A stretch of 64,000 nucleotides of DNA from Serinus canaria (taxonomy: Eukaryota > Chordata > Aves > Passeriformes > Fringillidae). Below are positions 1 through 12,531 of the stretch, one piece after another (position 1 is the first letter of the stretch; every line of letters starts with the position of its first letter). The stretch covers positions 62,791,543 to 62,855,542 of the forward strand of contig NC_066314.1 in NCBI RefSeq assembly GCF_022539315.1, written 5' to 3'. The notes below the pieces were generated by a model. It saw nothing but the letters and a program-made list of their open reading frames with translations. It did no database searches and was not told the origin of the DNA. The position numbers and the translations under genes were made by a program.

Positions 1-1994
1 CAGCATTTTAAGAGTGAGAATAGAAAAGTAAATTGTCAAGTCCCTTAGCTGTTTTTTTTACTTAGTTTTAAAAATGATGAACTACTGCAATTTTAAGTCT
101 GAGAAGAGTCTGTTTTGTATGTTTGATTGCTTTGAATAATTGTTAGTGAGAGTTCTTTCAGTGGGAAAAAGAACGTGGTGGAGGTCTTATTTTGCATACT
201 TAGATTTAAATAACACAAGGCACCTTGCTGCCTTTCTGAACTTAAACTGCTCTCCCTCTAGATGTAATTTGTAGGCAGCAAAGCAGCCAGCAATCTAAAG
301 TGGCAAACAGAATCCATTCTTCCCAAACCTTCTAAAACCTGACCTCCCCAAAAGTTCTTCACCTTGTCTGTCTCTGCAGTGCCATGTAAATAGCAGAAAA
401 CCTTTTTGCCCTTTAGTTTCCAGTTTCTTTCTTTAAAGTATTTTTAATTTTAGTGTGCTACTAATACATTATTGATGAAAGATGCCAAGTCAGGTGTGAT
501 GGACAGGCAGGTCAGTTCTCTAACAAGACAAAATCTAGTTTTTGCATTTCAAGATGATTGTCTAAAATGATGGCCTGAATACACCCCCCTTATCTCACAC
601 TTTTCTACATAAATCCATTTACTCTGTCTGTCCCCTCAAAACATATGCCCTGAAAAGGGCTAAGAAATCACAGGGCTAAGAGTTCAACTGAGGCAAGAAA
701 TTGACTTTTCTTAATTATTTGAAGCTAATACAGAGTAGAAACCAGGTTCATAAGTCCTTAGAAGACTGTAAGAAGAGACATGAGTCTGTGCTGGAGTGGA
801 TTCGGGTCTAAAAGAAGATAGTTATATTTTTTTCAGAAGGGTAAGAATTCACTTATTTCTTGAAGTGTTGTACTGACTGATGTCTCTGCAGATTCACTTA
901 CTTTTGGCTGTGGAACTAAAAGGAGTATGTAAAATGGTAAAAAAAAAAAACAGTTGTGGGTTACATTGCCTTTCCATGTTGCCTTTCCTTCAGAGGGGTG
1001 CTGTAGCACTCCATGATACATTCCTCCATGTGAAATCACTGGGTGTAGACTCTGAGATGGACTGGAGAAGCAAACTGTTCCTGTATAGGTCAAATTTTAC
1101 TGGTTTACTACTTTTTATGGCATAAATGCAGATAAATCTTAAAGGATTCCTTCTATTTTTATTTTTTTTCCATTGGACTCAGTGGGACTACATGCACTAC
1201 CATATCTGAAAATTCAAACCAAACCTAGTTCAATTAACACTTCAGGTCAGCTCTAGGGAGACAAATTACAATTAGAATGGTAACATCCCAGAATCTTTGA
1301 TTAGAAGATGCTATAAATTGTGGTCAGTACTTGAAATACTACATTTTAATCAAGAGAAGGAGCGAACAGGAAGCTTTGTTGTCTTAATAACATCCCTGGG
1401 CATTAATGTTAGTGGTGAGTGCCCTCTCTCTGCAGGATGCTGTATGTTGATTAAAAGGTCAAACAGTGACAAACACTTGGTTTGTTAGATCTGAAGAGAG
1501 TCTGCTGTGAAGTGGATGCATAATAAACTGCTTTGAAATCTTTGACCTGAGTCACAGAACAAAAACAACTGCAGTGTGAATATTACACATGGAGTGAAGA
1601 CATAAAAATAACTTTAATTTCCCACCTCATTTGTCCACCCACAAGCTCCTCCTTCTAGTGGAGAAAAGGCAAACTTATTTCCTTTTTTTCTGTGCCAGTG
1701 TCAATCTTTTTTTCCTTGCATGATGTGTTGGGAAGACAGTAGCCTTGAGGAGCAGAAGCTGTGACTGTCTGTGTCCAAGATGCAAAGGCATTCTCACAGC
1801 TTTTCAGCTTGGGGCTCCTTTTCAATAATTCAAATTTGCATTGGGTTGTTTGGGAGTAGGGAGACTTCACACAGGGGCAGGGAACATTGCTGGGTTGCAT
1901 CTGGAGATTGGATTCTTCCTTTGTAACCTTGTGTATAAGGTGCAGGACAGTCACAGAGGAGACAACCAACTATATCAGAGAGTGAGAAGTGGGT
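1..1994. other. Non-coding stretch, no gene seen
   Basis: AT-leaning sequence with only short overlapping ORFs on opposite strands (for example about 833-1125 on both strands), none with a recognisable domain. There is a short A run near 940 and a T-rich patch near 1160. No repeat family was recognised. It could be intergenic or intronic. Confidence 0.6.
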
Positions 1995-2089
1995 GGGATT
2001 CTTGGGGCTGTGCTGTGCAGGGCCAGGAGCTGGACTACAATGATCCTTGTGGGTTCCTTCTAGTTCAGGATATTCTGTTCTATGATTCT
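1995..2089 (+). mobile_element. CR1 LINE 3'-end fragment
   Basis: Runs from gggattcttggggctgtg through the motif gggccaggagctggact and tgatccttgtgggttcctt to a tail containing attctgttctatgattct, the degenerate 8-bp end repeat typical of avian CR1. The sense strand is plus. Only the last ~95 bp of the element remains, as usual for 5'-truncated CR1 copies. The same subfamily is seen again at 34601-34685. Family assignment is from memory of the bird CR1 consensus; the 5' limit is uncertain. Confidence 0.75.
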
Positions 2090-2130
2090 AGGTGCTACAG
2101 AGGTTCTTGGGCAATTACAGCCCTATTTGT

Positions 2131-2685
2131 ATGAGAACCAGAGTCTATTTTAAGTCTCACTCTCCATCACTGAAACTTGTCCAGTCTGAATTGTGCCAAC
2201 AAAGGAGCTCTGCTCTGCTTCCCTGCTCTATATGCAAATTCCCCCTGCTAACCCCCACCACCCACTGTGATTTCCATGTCACTACTGAAAGCAAAACACC
2301 TCAAAACAGAAATAAAACAGCAGCAATCCATGGCAACACTAGATTTCTCACTGCCCATCTCTCCGCCTCTGTAAGTGTTCACTCTGCATCCCAAAGTCAG
2401 GCAAAAAAGGTCCAGAAGTCCAAAGATTGTCCTGGGAAAGGAGAGTCAAAGCAAAAGACAGTGAGACACAGACTGAAAATGTGTTTGTGCACTGTCAGTG
2501 ACACCACTGAGCAGAGGGCAGTGGTGCAGTCCAAACATGTCCTCAAATCAAGAGAACATTCTCTGGTGAAGGCATGGCACAATAAATGCACAGAACTCCA
2601 GCTTCAGTCAAAACAACACAAGCTCTTCTGCAAGATAAGGATTACCTTCCCTTTCTTAAAACTGACACAAAAATGTTGTAGATGA
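2131..2685 (+). other. Unrecognised open reading frame (184 codons), probably chance
   Basis: This is the longest open frame outside the 21.7 kb minisatellite. The frame is open from 2092, but its first ATG is at 2131. It lies exactly between the CR1 tail ending at 2089 and the CR1 beginning near 2687. The translation is rich in Ser, Lys, Gln and Cys. It shows no signal peptide, membrane segment, zinc finger spacing or other motif I recognise. No flanking splice-site pattern or promoter is evident. I know no homologue and assign no function. A chance ORF or a decayed older repeat is more likely than a gene. Confidence 0.2.
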
Positions 2686-2686
2686 T

Positions 2687-3650
2687 GTCACTGAATTTTA
2701 ACAAATGGAAGGAGCTTTAAAGACCATCTAGTCCCAGCCCTATCTGCCACAGGCAAGGACACCTCCCACTAAACCAGGTTACTCAAGGCTTTAGCCAACC
2801 AGACTTTGAACACTGGAGGACATCCACAGCCTCCCTGGGTAGCCTTTTCCAGTGCCTCACCAACCTCACAACAAAGAACTTACTTCTAATACCCAACCTA
2901 AATTTCCCCCCTTTCAACTTGCCCCCATTACTCCTTGTTCTACCTCTGTAGTTCCTGATGAAGAGTCCCTCTTCAGCTTCCCTAGAGGTCCCCTTCAGTT
3001 GCTGCAAGGCTGCTATGAAGTCCCCCTGGAGACTTCTCCAGACTGAACAGCCCCAATTCTCTCAGCCTTTCCCCACAGCAGGGCTGCTCCATCCCTCTGA
3101 ACATCCCCCTTGGTGTCCCTGCTCTGGCCTGGCTCCAGCATCTCCCTGTCCTTCCTGTGCTGGCCCCAGGACTGGAGGCAGCTCTGTAGGGCGGGGGGTG
3201 GTCTCACCTGAGTGTATCAGAGGGGCAGAATCCCTCCCTCCCCTCCCCTGCTGCCCATGCTGGGGGCTCAGCCCAGGACACAGTTGATTTCTGGCCAGCT
3301 CATGGTGAGCTTTCCATCAACCATCACCCCCAAGTCCTTTTCCCAGGGCTGCTCTCCATCACTCCTCTGCCAAGCCTGTTTTGGGGATTGCCCTGACCCG
3401 GGTGTAGGACCTTGAATTTCACTTTGTTGAACTACAAGAGTTTCACACAGCCCACATCTGCCTGTCCAGGTCCCTCTGGATCCATCCCTTCAGCATGCCC
3501 ACTGCACTGCAGAGCTCAGTGTCACCAGAGAATGTGCTGGGGGTGCCCTGATCCCATTGTCCACGTCACTGACAGAGCTGTGGAGCAGAATCAGCCCCAG
3601 CACCAACTCCGGCAGGACACCACTCATCACTGGTCTCCATGACACGAGTT
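2687..3650 (-). mobile_element. CR1 LINE, ~1 kb 3' portion
   Basis: In plus orientation it reads as an inverted CR1. Near the start are agaccatctagtccc and a degenerate gccacaggcaaggacacc block. These are followed by cagtgcctcaccaacctcac, then ctctcagcctttccccac, a region around 3180-3220 matching the ggtggtctcacctgagtg block, and ccaagtccttttcccagggc. It ends near ggacaccactcatcactgg. The order matches the avian CR1 3' untranslated region and the end of ORF2, sense on the minus strand. It is the longest CR1 copy in the window. Many indels and stops show it is old and inactive. ORFs here (109 aa plus, 64 aa minus and others) are by-products. Confidence 0.9.
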
Positions 3651-4950
3651 AACATCTGAAGTTATTGTCACTTCCAGTCTTTTCTGACTTTCCCATCTCT
3701 TTTCAGTAGCTTGCCTGTTTGAAGAATGCAAAGATATTAAAAAATCAGCTGCAAGTAATTTCTCCGTAATAAAAACAAACAGAAATTCTGAAATTAATCC
3801 CAAGGCAGCAGCAGGCTATGAACTAAGATCTAGTTCAAAGCCGGATCTCTATCTGCTACTACAGCCAGTTCAGCCAAAATAAATCTTTATTTTCACCAGA
3901 TGCTACATGTGGCTTAAGTATTCCCACACATCTGCACTGGAATAATGTTCAGAGAGAAGATAAGTCCTTTCTTGGACAATGAAAATGTAACTTTTGTGAA
4001 CTGGTCTTATGATGATCCTTGATTTTCCAGTCTTTTACACAATCCTCTGGCCTTTAAGGGATTAGCACATTCAACAAAGGTGGGGTCACCTCCCAGACAG
4101 ACTTGACTGTGGTGCCCAAATGATTTCTGGTCATGATCCAGACAGGTTACACTGAGCCAGCTGACATACACAAGTGCAGTTGAGTGAAGCAACGTGACAA
4201 AACTAAGGCTAATAATTTTGGTGTGTTAGTCACATTTTTTGAAGGGCTTCATGAATTGAGACTTCTAAATTGCTCTTACTTTTTACAGAGAAAGAAAAAG
4301 TTTCTGTTTATTTGAAGGCCCAGTCCTCAGTGTTCTTTTTCTCATTATGATCTTAAATTGAACTGAGGGCAATACTCTTCAGACCACCACAGCTCTATAA
4401 ATAAAAAATAGAGAAAGCCTGAAGGCATCCTTAATTGGTTTGCAACCTTAAAAACAATAGTTCTCAGAACATATTTTCTCTAAATCACCAGTTTCTTAAG
4501 GAAGAAATGTTGCTTGCAGGACAGCAGGAATGAAGACAGAACCTGGGAAAAAAATGCATTACATTTTATATTAGGAGAGGGAGTGCTGGAATAGCATTCA
4601 GATGTATTGAATAAGACTTTCCAAGACTTCTTGTTCATTTTGTTCTGCCCCACTACTCCAAGATGTTCCTTTCCAACATGCTGCTGGTGTTTGGTGCTTC
4701 ACCCCAGGTTTAAGTATGTTAGCATAGGGGTATGAAAATGAAGACAATGATCTTTAATTTGATGTAGAAGGCAAGAAACAATGAAAAAAATATGAAGGTG
4801 AGGTAAAAAAGATCTGACTGCCTCAAGGGGACACGTCAGTACTGGAGAGACTTCACCGAAGAAAGACAATAGATTAAAAAAAAGGTTTTGAATGATGTGA
4901 ATTTTGTAACGAACTTTAATTCTTTAATTCTGTTCATTGCAAAAATCTTT
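3651..4950. other. Non-coding stretch, no gene seen
   Basis: Apparently unique sequence. Only one short ORF (about 4007-4192, minus) is present, without a recognisable domain. No repeat family was recognised. Confidence 0.55.
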
Positions 4951-5002
4951 AAAAAAAAAAAAAAAAAAATCCAACGAAAAACAACCAGCCCCCAAAACCA
5001 GC
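4951..5002 (+). repeat. Poly-A run passing into A/C-only sequence
   Basis: Nineteen consecutive A residues (4951-4969) are followed by A/C-dominated sequence up to about 5002 (ccaacg, acaacc, agccccc). It has the same polarity as the larger tracts at 12.5, 32.5 and 46.8 kb. No AATAAA lies close upstream and no retrocopied gene body was recognised. Confidence 0.7.
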
Positions 5003-8000
5003 AATTTTGACTGACAGCTTTAGCAGTGAATGAAAATTCCCAACCCTTCAGTGAGATGTGGTGACTGGAAAAAGTAAATATTAATGGAAAAGTTATAATG
5101 AAGGACTTCAGGGGAAAGAGGCGTTGTCATCTATCCAAAATGTCTGTTGAGTACTCTGAAAATGCAAGTTTCAGAGTCCCCAAGCAAGACTTCCAAGCCT
5201 CTGGAACAGCCCAAGCCACATGAATGTTAGGGAAGTGTACAAAACCACTGCTTTCCTTTGGCCCATTCACCTAGAGTTGTTAGAGTTTCCTGCCTAGAGA
5301 AAAAGAATCCACTACAGGGAATTCAGGAAAAATAGCTCCCTGGAACCACTGTCGTTTTTTTCCTAAAACTATAATGATGCCCAATTCACAAAAAACCCAA
5401 GCATGATAATGGAAGTATTTTAATCAACAGCAGGGGATTTCACTGATTCCAACACTAGCCAACACAAAAATACTGCATTTATTAGAAAATCCTTCAGAAA
5501 TAAAAATATGTCCCCACAGCAACAACAAAATATAAATGAACATTTATTTTTTTTCTCACTCATAAAATGTCATCTTTCTATGAATCACTCTTCCTGCCTC
5601 TGTTGTGTACTAGATATGAGGCCACATCCTTAAAAAAGCTCCAAGAAAAGCTGGTACTAAAAAATGGGTAAGCACAAGGAGAGGGAAGACAGACTGCAAG
5701 AAAACAAAGTACCAAACCCTGCATTTTTACTGAACGTGCTTATTGGCAAAGAGTTTTTGGAATCACCACAGTGCTCAAGGAGACAGTGCCAGAGTGTTGG
5801 TGGTGAAACCTGTGTGCAGACCACCACGGGGAATGGCAGCTCTGGTTTGCTGAACCCGAGATGTCCTCTGCAGCTCTAACAGCTTCCATCCCCAAGGAGT
5901 TCAGTGAAAATGAGGAGTGAAAGGCACCATCTATTGCAGAGTCACAGATTGTGCTGAGCTGGGAGGAACACATGCTTTGAGACTGCTTTTTTTGGGGTTT
6001 GTTTGGTGATTCTTATTCCCTCTTCCCCATCAGATGGACAGCTGGATACTCCATCCTCTATTTCCTGAACTAGCCCATCATGCCTGCCTCAAGCTTCCTT
6101 TCACTTTATTTCATTTCTATAATTTTCCATCTCCTCTACCATTCTCCTCTTCCTGAGGGTGTCTCTTCCAGCTTGTGCTTCACACAAGCCAGAAACTACT
6201 TTGGAAATATCCTTCTATCCCTCTCCCACATGGAGTTAAACACAACACTAAAGGGAAATCTAAAATTTTTTTGCAATTTAAAATTCTGTGGCCCTCTGTC
6301 TGCTTTGGCCAAAGCTCCTGAGTGAAAAAGTTTGTTCAGAGGATGAGAGGTAGCATTGGGATAGCTTTTGATTTCTTGCTGGGGAATGCATAAACAGGGG
6401 TTGAAATGGGAAGCTGCAGAAATGTGGCAGCAAAAACTTGTCTCTGCGAAAATCATGTGTTCACTGAAGGGGAAAGGAGGGGCTTGCCAGGAGGTCCCAG
6501 CAGCCTATTGATGCACTGTCAAACTTTTCACCCTTGCTGTTCCACCACACCCTATTTTAAATCCCTGCTCAGATTATTTTTATTTTTTTCAAACAGTTCA
6601 TGATTTTGTTGGGCCTAGAGCTCACGGAGGCTGTGTTGCCACTAAAAACACACAGCTAAACACAAGCGGGTAGGATTCAAAGGAACAGAGCAGATATATT
6701 TATTTATCATCTATTAAAAGACTCTGAATACAGATTCATGTTCCTTACTCAATAAATTTTTTTATTGTTTCACCTGCTATACTGTGGGAATTGAAAAGGC
6801 TCTCCAGTCATCCAATCTGGCTGTAGCTGCTTGAAGTGTCTGAGGGTTCTCAGAGGAAATGTAAACTAAGAAACCACCCACAGTAATACTCCCCAGCTGC
6901 CCTCTGAAGGTCAAGGCTCCCTGTGGGGCTGCCCCAGGCTCCCCCAGGTCACAAGAGAGCTGCCTCCCGCGTCCCCAGTGACAGCCACACCTTCTGCTGG
7001 GGTTTGCCTGGTTGGATCAGAGAAGGTGGCACAGGTAGGTCCTGCAATTCATGTAATGAGCCAGGAGCCTTCTCCTGGACCCCTCAAAACTGCCCTTCAA
7101 AGTACTCATTAATATTTTTTTTTACACACAGGTGTCTTTTTTGATGCTCTGATGGATTCTCTTGCCCTTCTCCATGCTGACCATCTGGAGGCCAGAAGAA
7201 GCAAGCTCAAATATGTTTTCTGCATTGATTCTTGCAGGCACACAGGGCAATAGTTATGGAGTCCCAAGTGGTGCATGTTGTTTGGAGTTTTCTGTAAATT
7301 ATCCTCTGTTATGCTCTTACATCTCATTCCCTGTTTGTTTTCAGGTCTGTCTGTTATATGTAGTGAGATGATGATGGCTCCTCTATGGCTTCTTTCTTTT
7401 TCTAAGGCTATTATTGAACCGTGTTTTTGTAATTTCTGGGTCATGTCCCTGTTACCAGAGCCAGTGTTGTACTATTCCTAGTGCCAGAGTGGGAGATACT
7501 GCATTTGGTAGAGGAATCTTGTTTTCAGTATGATATTAAAGGGCTCTGCATGCAGCCATTGTTTTGCTTCTGTGAACTCAGCCTAAGCAGAAAAAAAGGC
7601 AGATTCATATTTCACTCCATAGTGAAATATTTCCCACACCTAAAGCAGCCTGCAGACACATTGCCCGTTGGGCACATATGGAGTCTGTAAACCTTTTTTT
7701 TTTTCTGATTTCAAGTGCCAATTGTCACCTAGTATCTGACCGTGGGATTGGCTGAACATTCCTGGATTTATATGGAAAAGAATAATTCATGTCATGAACA
7801 GGCTTTCAATGGTGAAGAGTATTTCTAAAGTAGAATAAGGAAATTTCGGCAATTAAGATCATTAAACCTAATTCTACTGAGGATGGAAGCCAGGACTTTT
7901 GTTAGAAGAAAGCAGTTCCCTTTTCCTTTTGCTCTGGGACTAAAGAATATTGTATCAGGCAAGCAGGTTTTATAGAAAAAAGTTCAAACTATAGCACAAA

Positions 8001-8873
8001 AACTAATGAAATGTCACTTTGGGGTTCAATGGCTCTGTAACAACAGTCCTGCCCAACTGGGAAATTATATATAAATATATATTTTTAAAATACAACAGAA
8101 AAGGAATCCCTTATAAACTTTTGAACCTTTAAACTTTTTTTTTTCAATAAAAGTATCTAAATTAACAGAGGAAAAATACAGTTTCTAAATAAAGTCTTCC
8201 CCTAGGATGGCATTTTTGTCCTGCCAAATTAAACTAACCAAACTTTTGTTTCTCTAGCAATTTAGCTTCCCAAGAAAAATACACCTGCAGCTATCAGGAG
8301 CTTTGCTTGAACATGCAGACCTTCTGTTTCATGAACAACATTTGAGGGCACTTCTTCATTGTGTGAGGTTTCAGCCAAAGAAGAGGACAAGCCAGACCTT
8401 AATGGCTGAAACGCCTGAATTCAGAAGCCCCCTGAGATCTGTTCCAGCCTTACTGGGTTAATAACTTGCTCTGCAGGCAGCCTCTTTGATGCTTTCAAAG
8501 CTGATGCTGAAGTAAGGCATGACCTGCTGTGAGGGAAGTGGGACCTGGGGTTTGAGAAGCAGGTCAGTGCTCCAGGAGGTGAGGCTGAGACCTGGGCTCC
8601 CATCCTGCCCATCCCTGTGCCCCTGCACTGAAGAGATCTCACCCAGGGCTTCCCTGGTTTGGTGTCTTTCTGCATCTGGTGCTCTTACTGCTTCCTTTGA
8701 CAAAGGCAGGTGATTAAGTTATAATGTCTGCCTGAACTGATAAAAAAACCATCAAAATCCCATCAAAACTATATTTTAAATCTGGGTGTTTATAGAGGAA
8801 AACCTGGAGAGGAGATCTAAAAACCTAGAGGTCAGAAGGTCACTGGAAGGGAGAGTGAGAGCTCAGCTTATGT
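5003..8873. other. Non-coding stretch, no gene seen
   Basis: Short ORFs only (111 aa or less), many overlapping antisense to each other around 5664-5973, 6080-6456 and 7109-7481. None has a recognisable domain. A slightly GC-richer patch lies at about 6890-7090. A short alternating A/T run sits near 8066-8090. No repeat family was recognised. Confidence 0.55.
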
Positions 8874-9288
8874 TGTATTTGTGGGGTGCCCTGTGGCAGG
8901 AAGGAATGATGCATCTGACTCCATGTTCTTAGAGGGCCAATTTATTCTTTTAAGATACTATGTGACATAAAAGAATACTACACTAAACTATACTAAATAA
9001 TAGAGAAAAGATGCAGACAGAAGGTTAGAAAGATACTAAAGAAAAACTCTTGACTCCTTCCAGAGTCCCGACACAGCCTGACTGTGACTGGTCATTAAGT
9101 CAAAACAATTCACATGAAACCAATGAAACAACCACCTGTTGGTGAACTACCCCCAAACACATTCCAAACCAGCAAAACACAGGAGAAGCAAATCAGATAA
9201 TTATCGTTTTCATTTTTCTCTGAGGATTCTCAGTTCCCAGCTGAAAAATCCTAAGCAAAGAGATTTTTCAGAAAATATGGCGGTGACA
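8874..9288 (-). mobile_element. Solo LTR of a passerine endogenous retrovirus
   Basis: On the minus strand the element begins TGTCACCGCCATATTTT and ends CCCCACAAATACA, the TG...CA termini of an LTR, about 415 bp long. The minus-strand polyadenylation signal AATAAA is at 8941-8946. Characteristic internal blocks are the plus-strand caaaacaattcacatgaaac and cagataattatcgttttc. They recur almost unchanged in the LTR at 44038-44435, so both belong to one family. I know the family from songbird genomes but have not named a subfamily. A ttatg motif flanks both sides, offset by 1 and 3 bases from the termini; it is only a possible target-site duplication. No internal retroviral sequence adjoins it. 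Confidence 0.85.
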
Positions 9289-10050
9289 AAATTATGGTTT
9301 TTAATTTTTTTTAAATTCCACTACTTTCAAGCCAATTTTCTTATTTTGAGGGTGCTCACGTTTTATGAAAGTGTCAGGTTAGCAATGCTGGCAAAAGCAA
9401 AAAAAATTATCAGTATAATTAAATAGCTCTAATTTATCTGAAACCCTGTAAGCAGCTCTTGCAATATATGCTTTTCTTCAATGATGTCATCTCTTTGAAA
9501 GAGTTGTACAAAGGGCTCATTGAGTTAATTTTCCAGTTCTTGGGTTTATTTACCATTCTTCATGGCCTGAGCTACAAAACTGAGCTCCTGAACCCAGACT
9601 GCTGGGGAAGTGCAGTTGTGGTTTACTCAGAGTCTCTCTCCCCATTGCAAGGCTGGATTTCACAATATGCCTGAAGAGCAACCTTCAGTGTTTATTATTG
9701 TACAGACTAACTGGGCAAAGTCTGCTCAGTTCAGGCATCAAAATCCCATTTACTCTGAACCTCCCCCTTCTCACTGTATGCCAGGGAAATGTTGTAGGAA
9801 CTGTTTGAATATTTCCTGCCAATCTCCCTGCAGAACTGAGGATGTGAACAAAGATGGAGCATTGATAGGCCACTGTGAAAACAGCAGTCATTCTTTTCTG
9901 GAGTGAATGACTCTGGCTTCTTCATGGTGAGCTCCAAATTTAGACCTGGAATCCCAAGAACAAGCAATTTCTTACCAGCATTTGCTTATTACTCAAGCCA
10001 TTCTTAACACTCAGCCTTCTCTCTTAACACTGCAGCTGCACACAGAAATA
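9289..10050. other. Non-coding stretch, no gene seen
   Basis: Contains short ORFs (98 aa plus at 9610-9906 and antisense partners) without recognisable domains. No repeat was recognised apart from the LTR and CR1 that border it. Confidence 0.55.
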
Positions 10051-10303
10051 ATGGAATCACAGAATGGCCTGGATTGGAAGGAACCTTAGGGACCATGTGT
10101 CTGCACCCCCTGCTGTGGGCAGGGTCACCTTCCACTGTCCCAGGTTGCTCCAAGTCCTGTCCAACCTGACCTTGGACACTTCCAGGGATGGGGCAGCCAC
10201 AGCTTCTCTGGGCACCGTGTGCCAAGGCTTCACCACCCTCGCAGGGAACAATTTCTTCCTAACATCCAATCTGAATCTCTCCTTTTCTAGCTTAGGACTG
10301 TTC
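10051..10303 (-). mobile_element. CR1 LINE 3'-end fragment
   Basis: In plus orientation it starts with ggaatcacagaatggcctgg, continues ctgtgggcagggtcacctt, then acacttccagggatggggc and ccacagcttctctgggcacc. It ends in the ctaacatccaatctgaatct block and cttaggactgttc. This is the classical avian CR1 3' end read on its antisense strand, 5'-truncated after about 250 bp. The overlapping 166-aa plus-strand ORF (10064-10564) is largely this repeat. Confidence 0.92.
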
Positions 10304-12500
10304 TCAGTATCACTATGTGTACCAAGTCACTCAGACCAGGAGCCCACACAGATTCCCAGCAGGATGTATTTCCTTGTGTGCTGCCTCATTTGCTGTGGGG
10401 GGGCTGCATCCCACCTGGCACCCCTTGTGCTGCATCCACCACATAGACAGCGAGTGCAGCTTGGGGTGGGGGAGCAGCTTTCTGGATCTGTGACATTTCC
10501 TGGCCAGGGGTCCAAGCTTCACTATGGCAATGGCCATTCAGACTTAAGACGTTTCCTGTCCTGATCTTGAAGCCATCATTCCATATTTAGAAAAAATTGT
10601 GAAGGAGAGGTATGAAACTTCCCCCAGAAATAACAGGTCAGCTCTGAAGATGCTGCTGTCTAACTGAGGCCTGCATTGACCACATGACAGAAGTGCTACA
10701 GGAATAAGACATGAGTCCTGCTGAGGAATGGGGGCCTGTTTTGTCCAGGCAAAGGAGTGAACAACAACCTTGTAGCTGTGTCTCTAAAGGTGCCTGCTAC
10801 AAAGCATGCAGCTCTGAGGGAGCACAAACACTTGTGCATCTGTTCCTCTCCCCCCTCCTCCCCATTCAGAAACCTGCCTGTCCCTCATCTTGGCAGCCAC
10901 TCTCTTCAAGTCTCAACCATCTGATTCATGCAGCAAAAAGTCTCCCCATAGAAAACATGCTGGCTGAACCACTTTGTTTTTGTAGAGCAGTGCAAACAGT
11001 TATTGCAAGGGGAATTTTAGGAAGATTGTGCCTGGCAAGGAAAGCTCACTAAATAAATACATGATGTTAATTATCCTTTGCCTGTTTCAACTGAGCATTT
11101 CAAAGTGCTTTGCAAACCATTAATTAAGCTGCAATTTAGTACTGTGTGGTGATTAAATATTATCAACACTGTTTTCTGCAGGTGGGATGCTATGACACAG
11201 AGGGTGAAATGACCTGGATGAAGTCTGTTAGCAGAAGACCTGAGCCCCAAACCTACTAATTTTGTTCCACCAGCTCCCTGCTCCAGCAGACCTTTGTAAC
11301 TGTGAAAAGATGTGGTTATCTTGCAGACAATGATGCATTATCTGGTTTTGAGTCCTTCCTTTGACACACTTCCCATCAGATGCTACATTAGTTTCTGTAT
11401 TCTCCCACCATCTTAGCCAGCCTTCTTCCTTAGTTTAATCACCTGAAACCTGCTCTCAGTGGGAATTCTAAATGAATGAAAGGAAAAAAAGAACAGGAAA
11501 AGTTAAGGACATTCAGCTTTGAGTATTTGTTTGTCAGAGGGACATTAACAGCAAAGACAAGCCCAGGTGCAAAGGCTGCAGAGCTACTTGTGCATTCAGC
11601 CATGCCTCTTTTCTTCTGTTGGTTTGTACCTTTCTGGGCTCTATGGATATTTGGGTTAACAGAGATGGGCAATATGGCAGATGGACACGTGGGGAGCCAC
11701 TGGATGGGGCTCCAGGAGGAAGAAGAGCAGCTGTGGGATCCTAGGCAATCCATCAGGATCAAGCTGAGCTGTGTGTTTAGTATCCTGGTTTGTGTGGGAT
11801 CTTTATTGGAAAAGATCAACCATAATAGCAGCGTCAGCACCTGTACTCTCACCACGGGAAGGGAAGGAAGTGTGCCTTCCAAGCCAAAATGCACAGTGCT
11901 TTACCAGGCAAAAAACCCCCAAAACATTGCATCCCTTCAATTGTAAACTCTGGGTGAGTGTGCTTATACATTCAGAGCACGAGGCAGATGGTAACAAACC
12001 ACATGCTTGTGGATTATCCCACTTTTTCCACATTTGCATTCTCAAAACCACTTTTGGTGCCCGTGGTTTAACCTCTGTTTCCCTAACTTCTGTTTATGAG
12101 TTGAATGGTCACATGTCATCATGTTGAGTGGGAAAGTGTGTTCAGGGGATAAGAAGGCAGAAGTGGTTCCATATGGTGAAAGAAGAGACTATGCCAAAGT
12201 ATTAAAAAATATATAGAAAGAGGGAAAAGCAAGAGTAAAATCTTTTTAGGAGATCAGGAATCTAAGATGCTTGTGGCCTCCTAGGAAGAAAACAGTTGTC
12301 TGCACCTGAAAGGGAAATTTATGATTTGAAATGCTGATAGTATAAATTTCAGTGTTTGGAGAGGGGTGAATGTTAAACAGATTTACCTTTCTCTGCTCTA
12401 GGCATGGTTCAGGCTGAAGGCTGAAAGATTCCAGCCAGGGGCCACTGAGACACTGTGAAACTACCAGCTTCAGTTCTTCTAATTTTAATCTGTTGATCAG

Positions 12501-12505
<5 letters not shown>
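10304..12505. other. Non-coding stretch; one candidate conserved-type segment
   Basis: No gene is supported. Two ORFs of about 150 aa overlap antisense at 11439-11946 with no recognisable domain. Around 11040-11170 the sequence is rich in ATTA/TAAT core motifs and looks like unique regulatory-type DNA (see findings). No repeat family was recognised. Confidence 0.5.

Positions 12506-12531
<26 letters not shown>

Noticed and set aside
11439..11946. Overlapping 151-aa (minus) and 156-aa (plus) ORFs
   Set aside because: They are antisense to each other, have no recognisable domain, no splice context and no codon pattern pointing to one strand.
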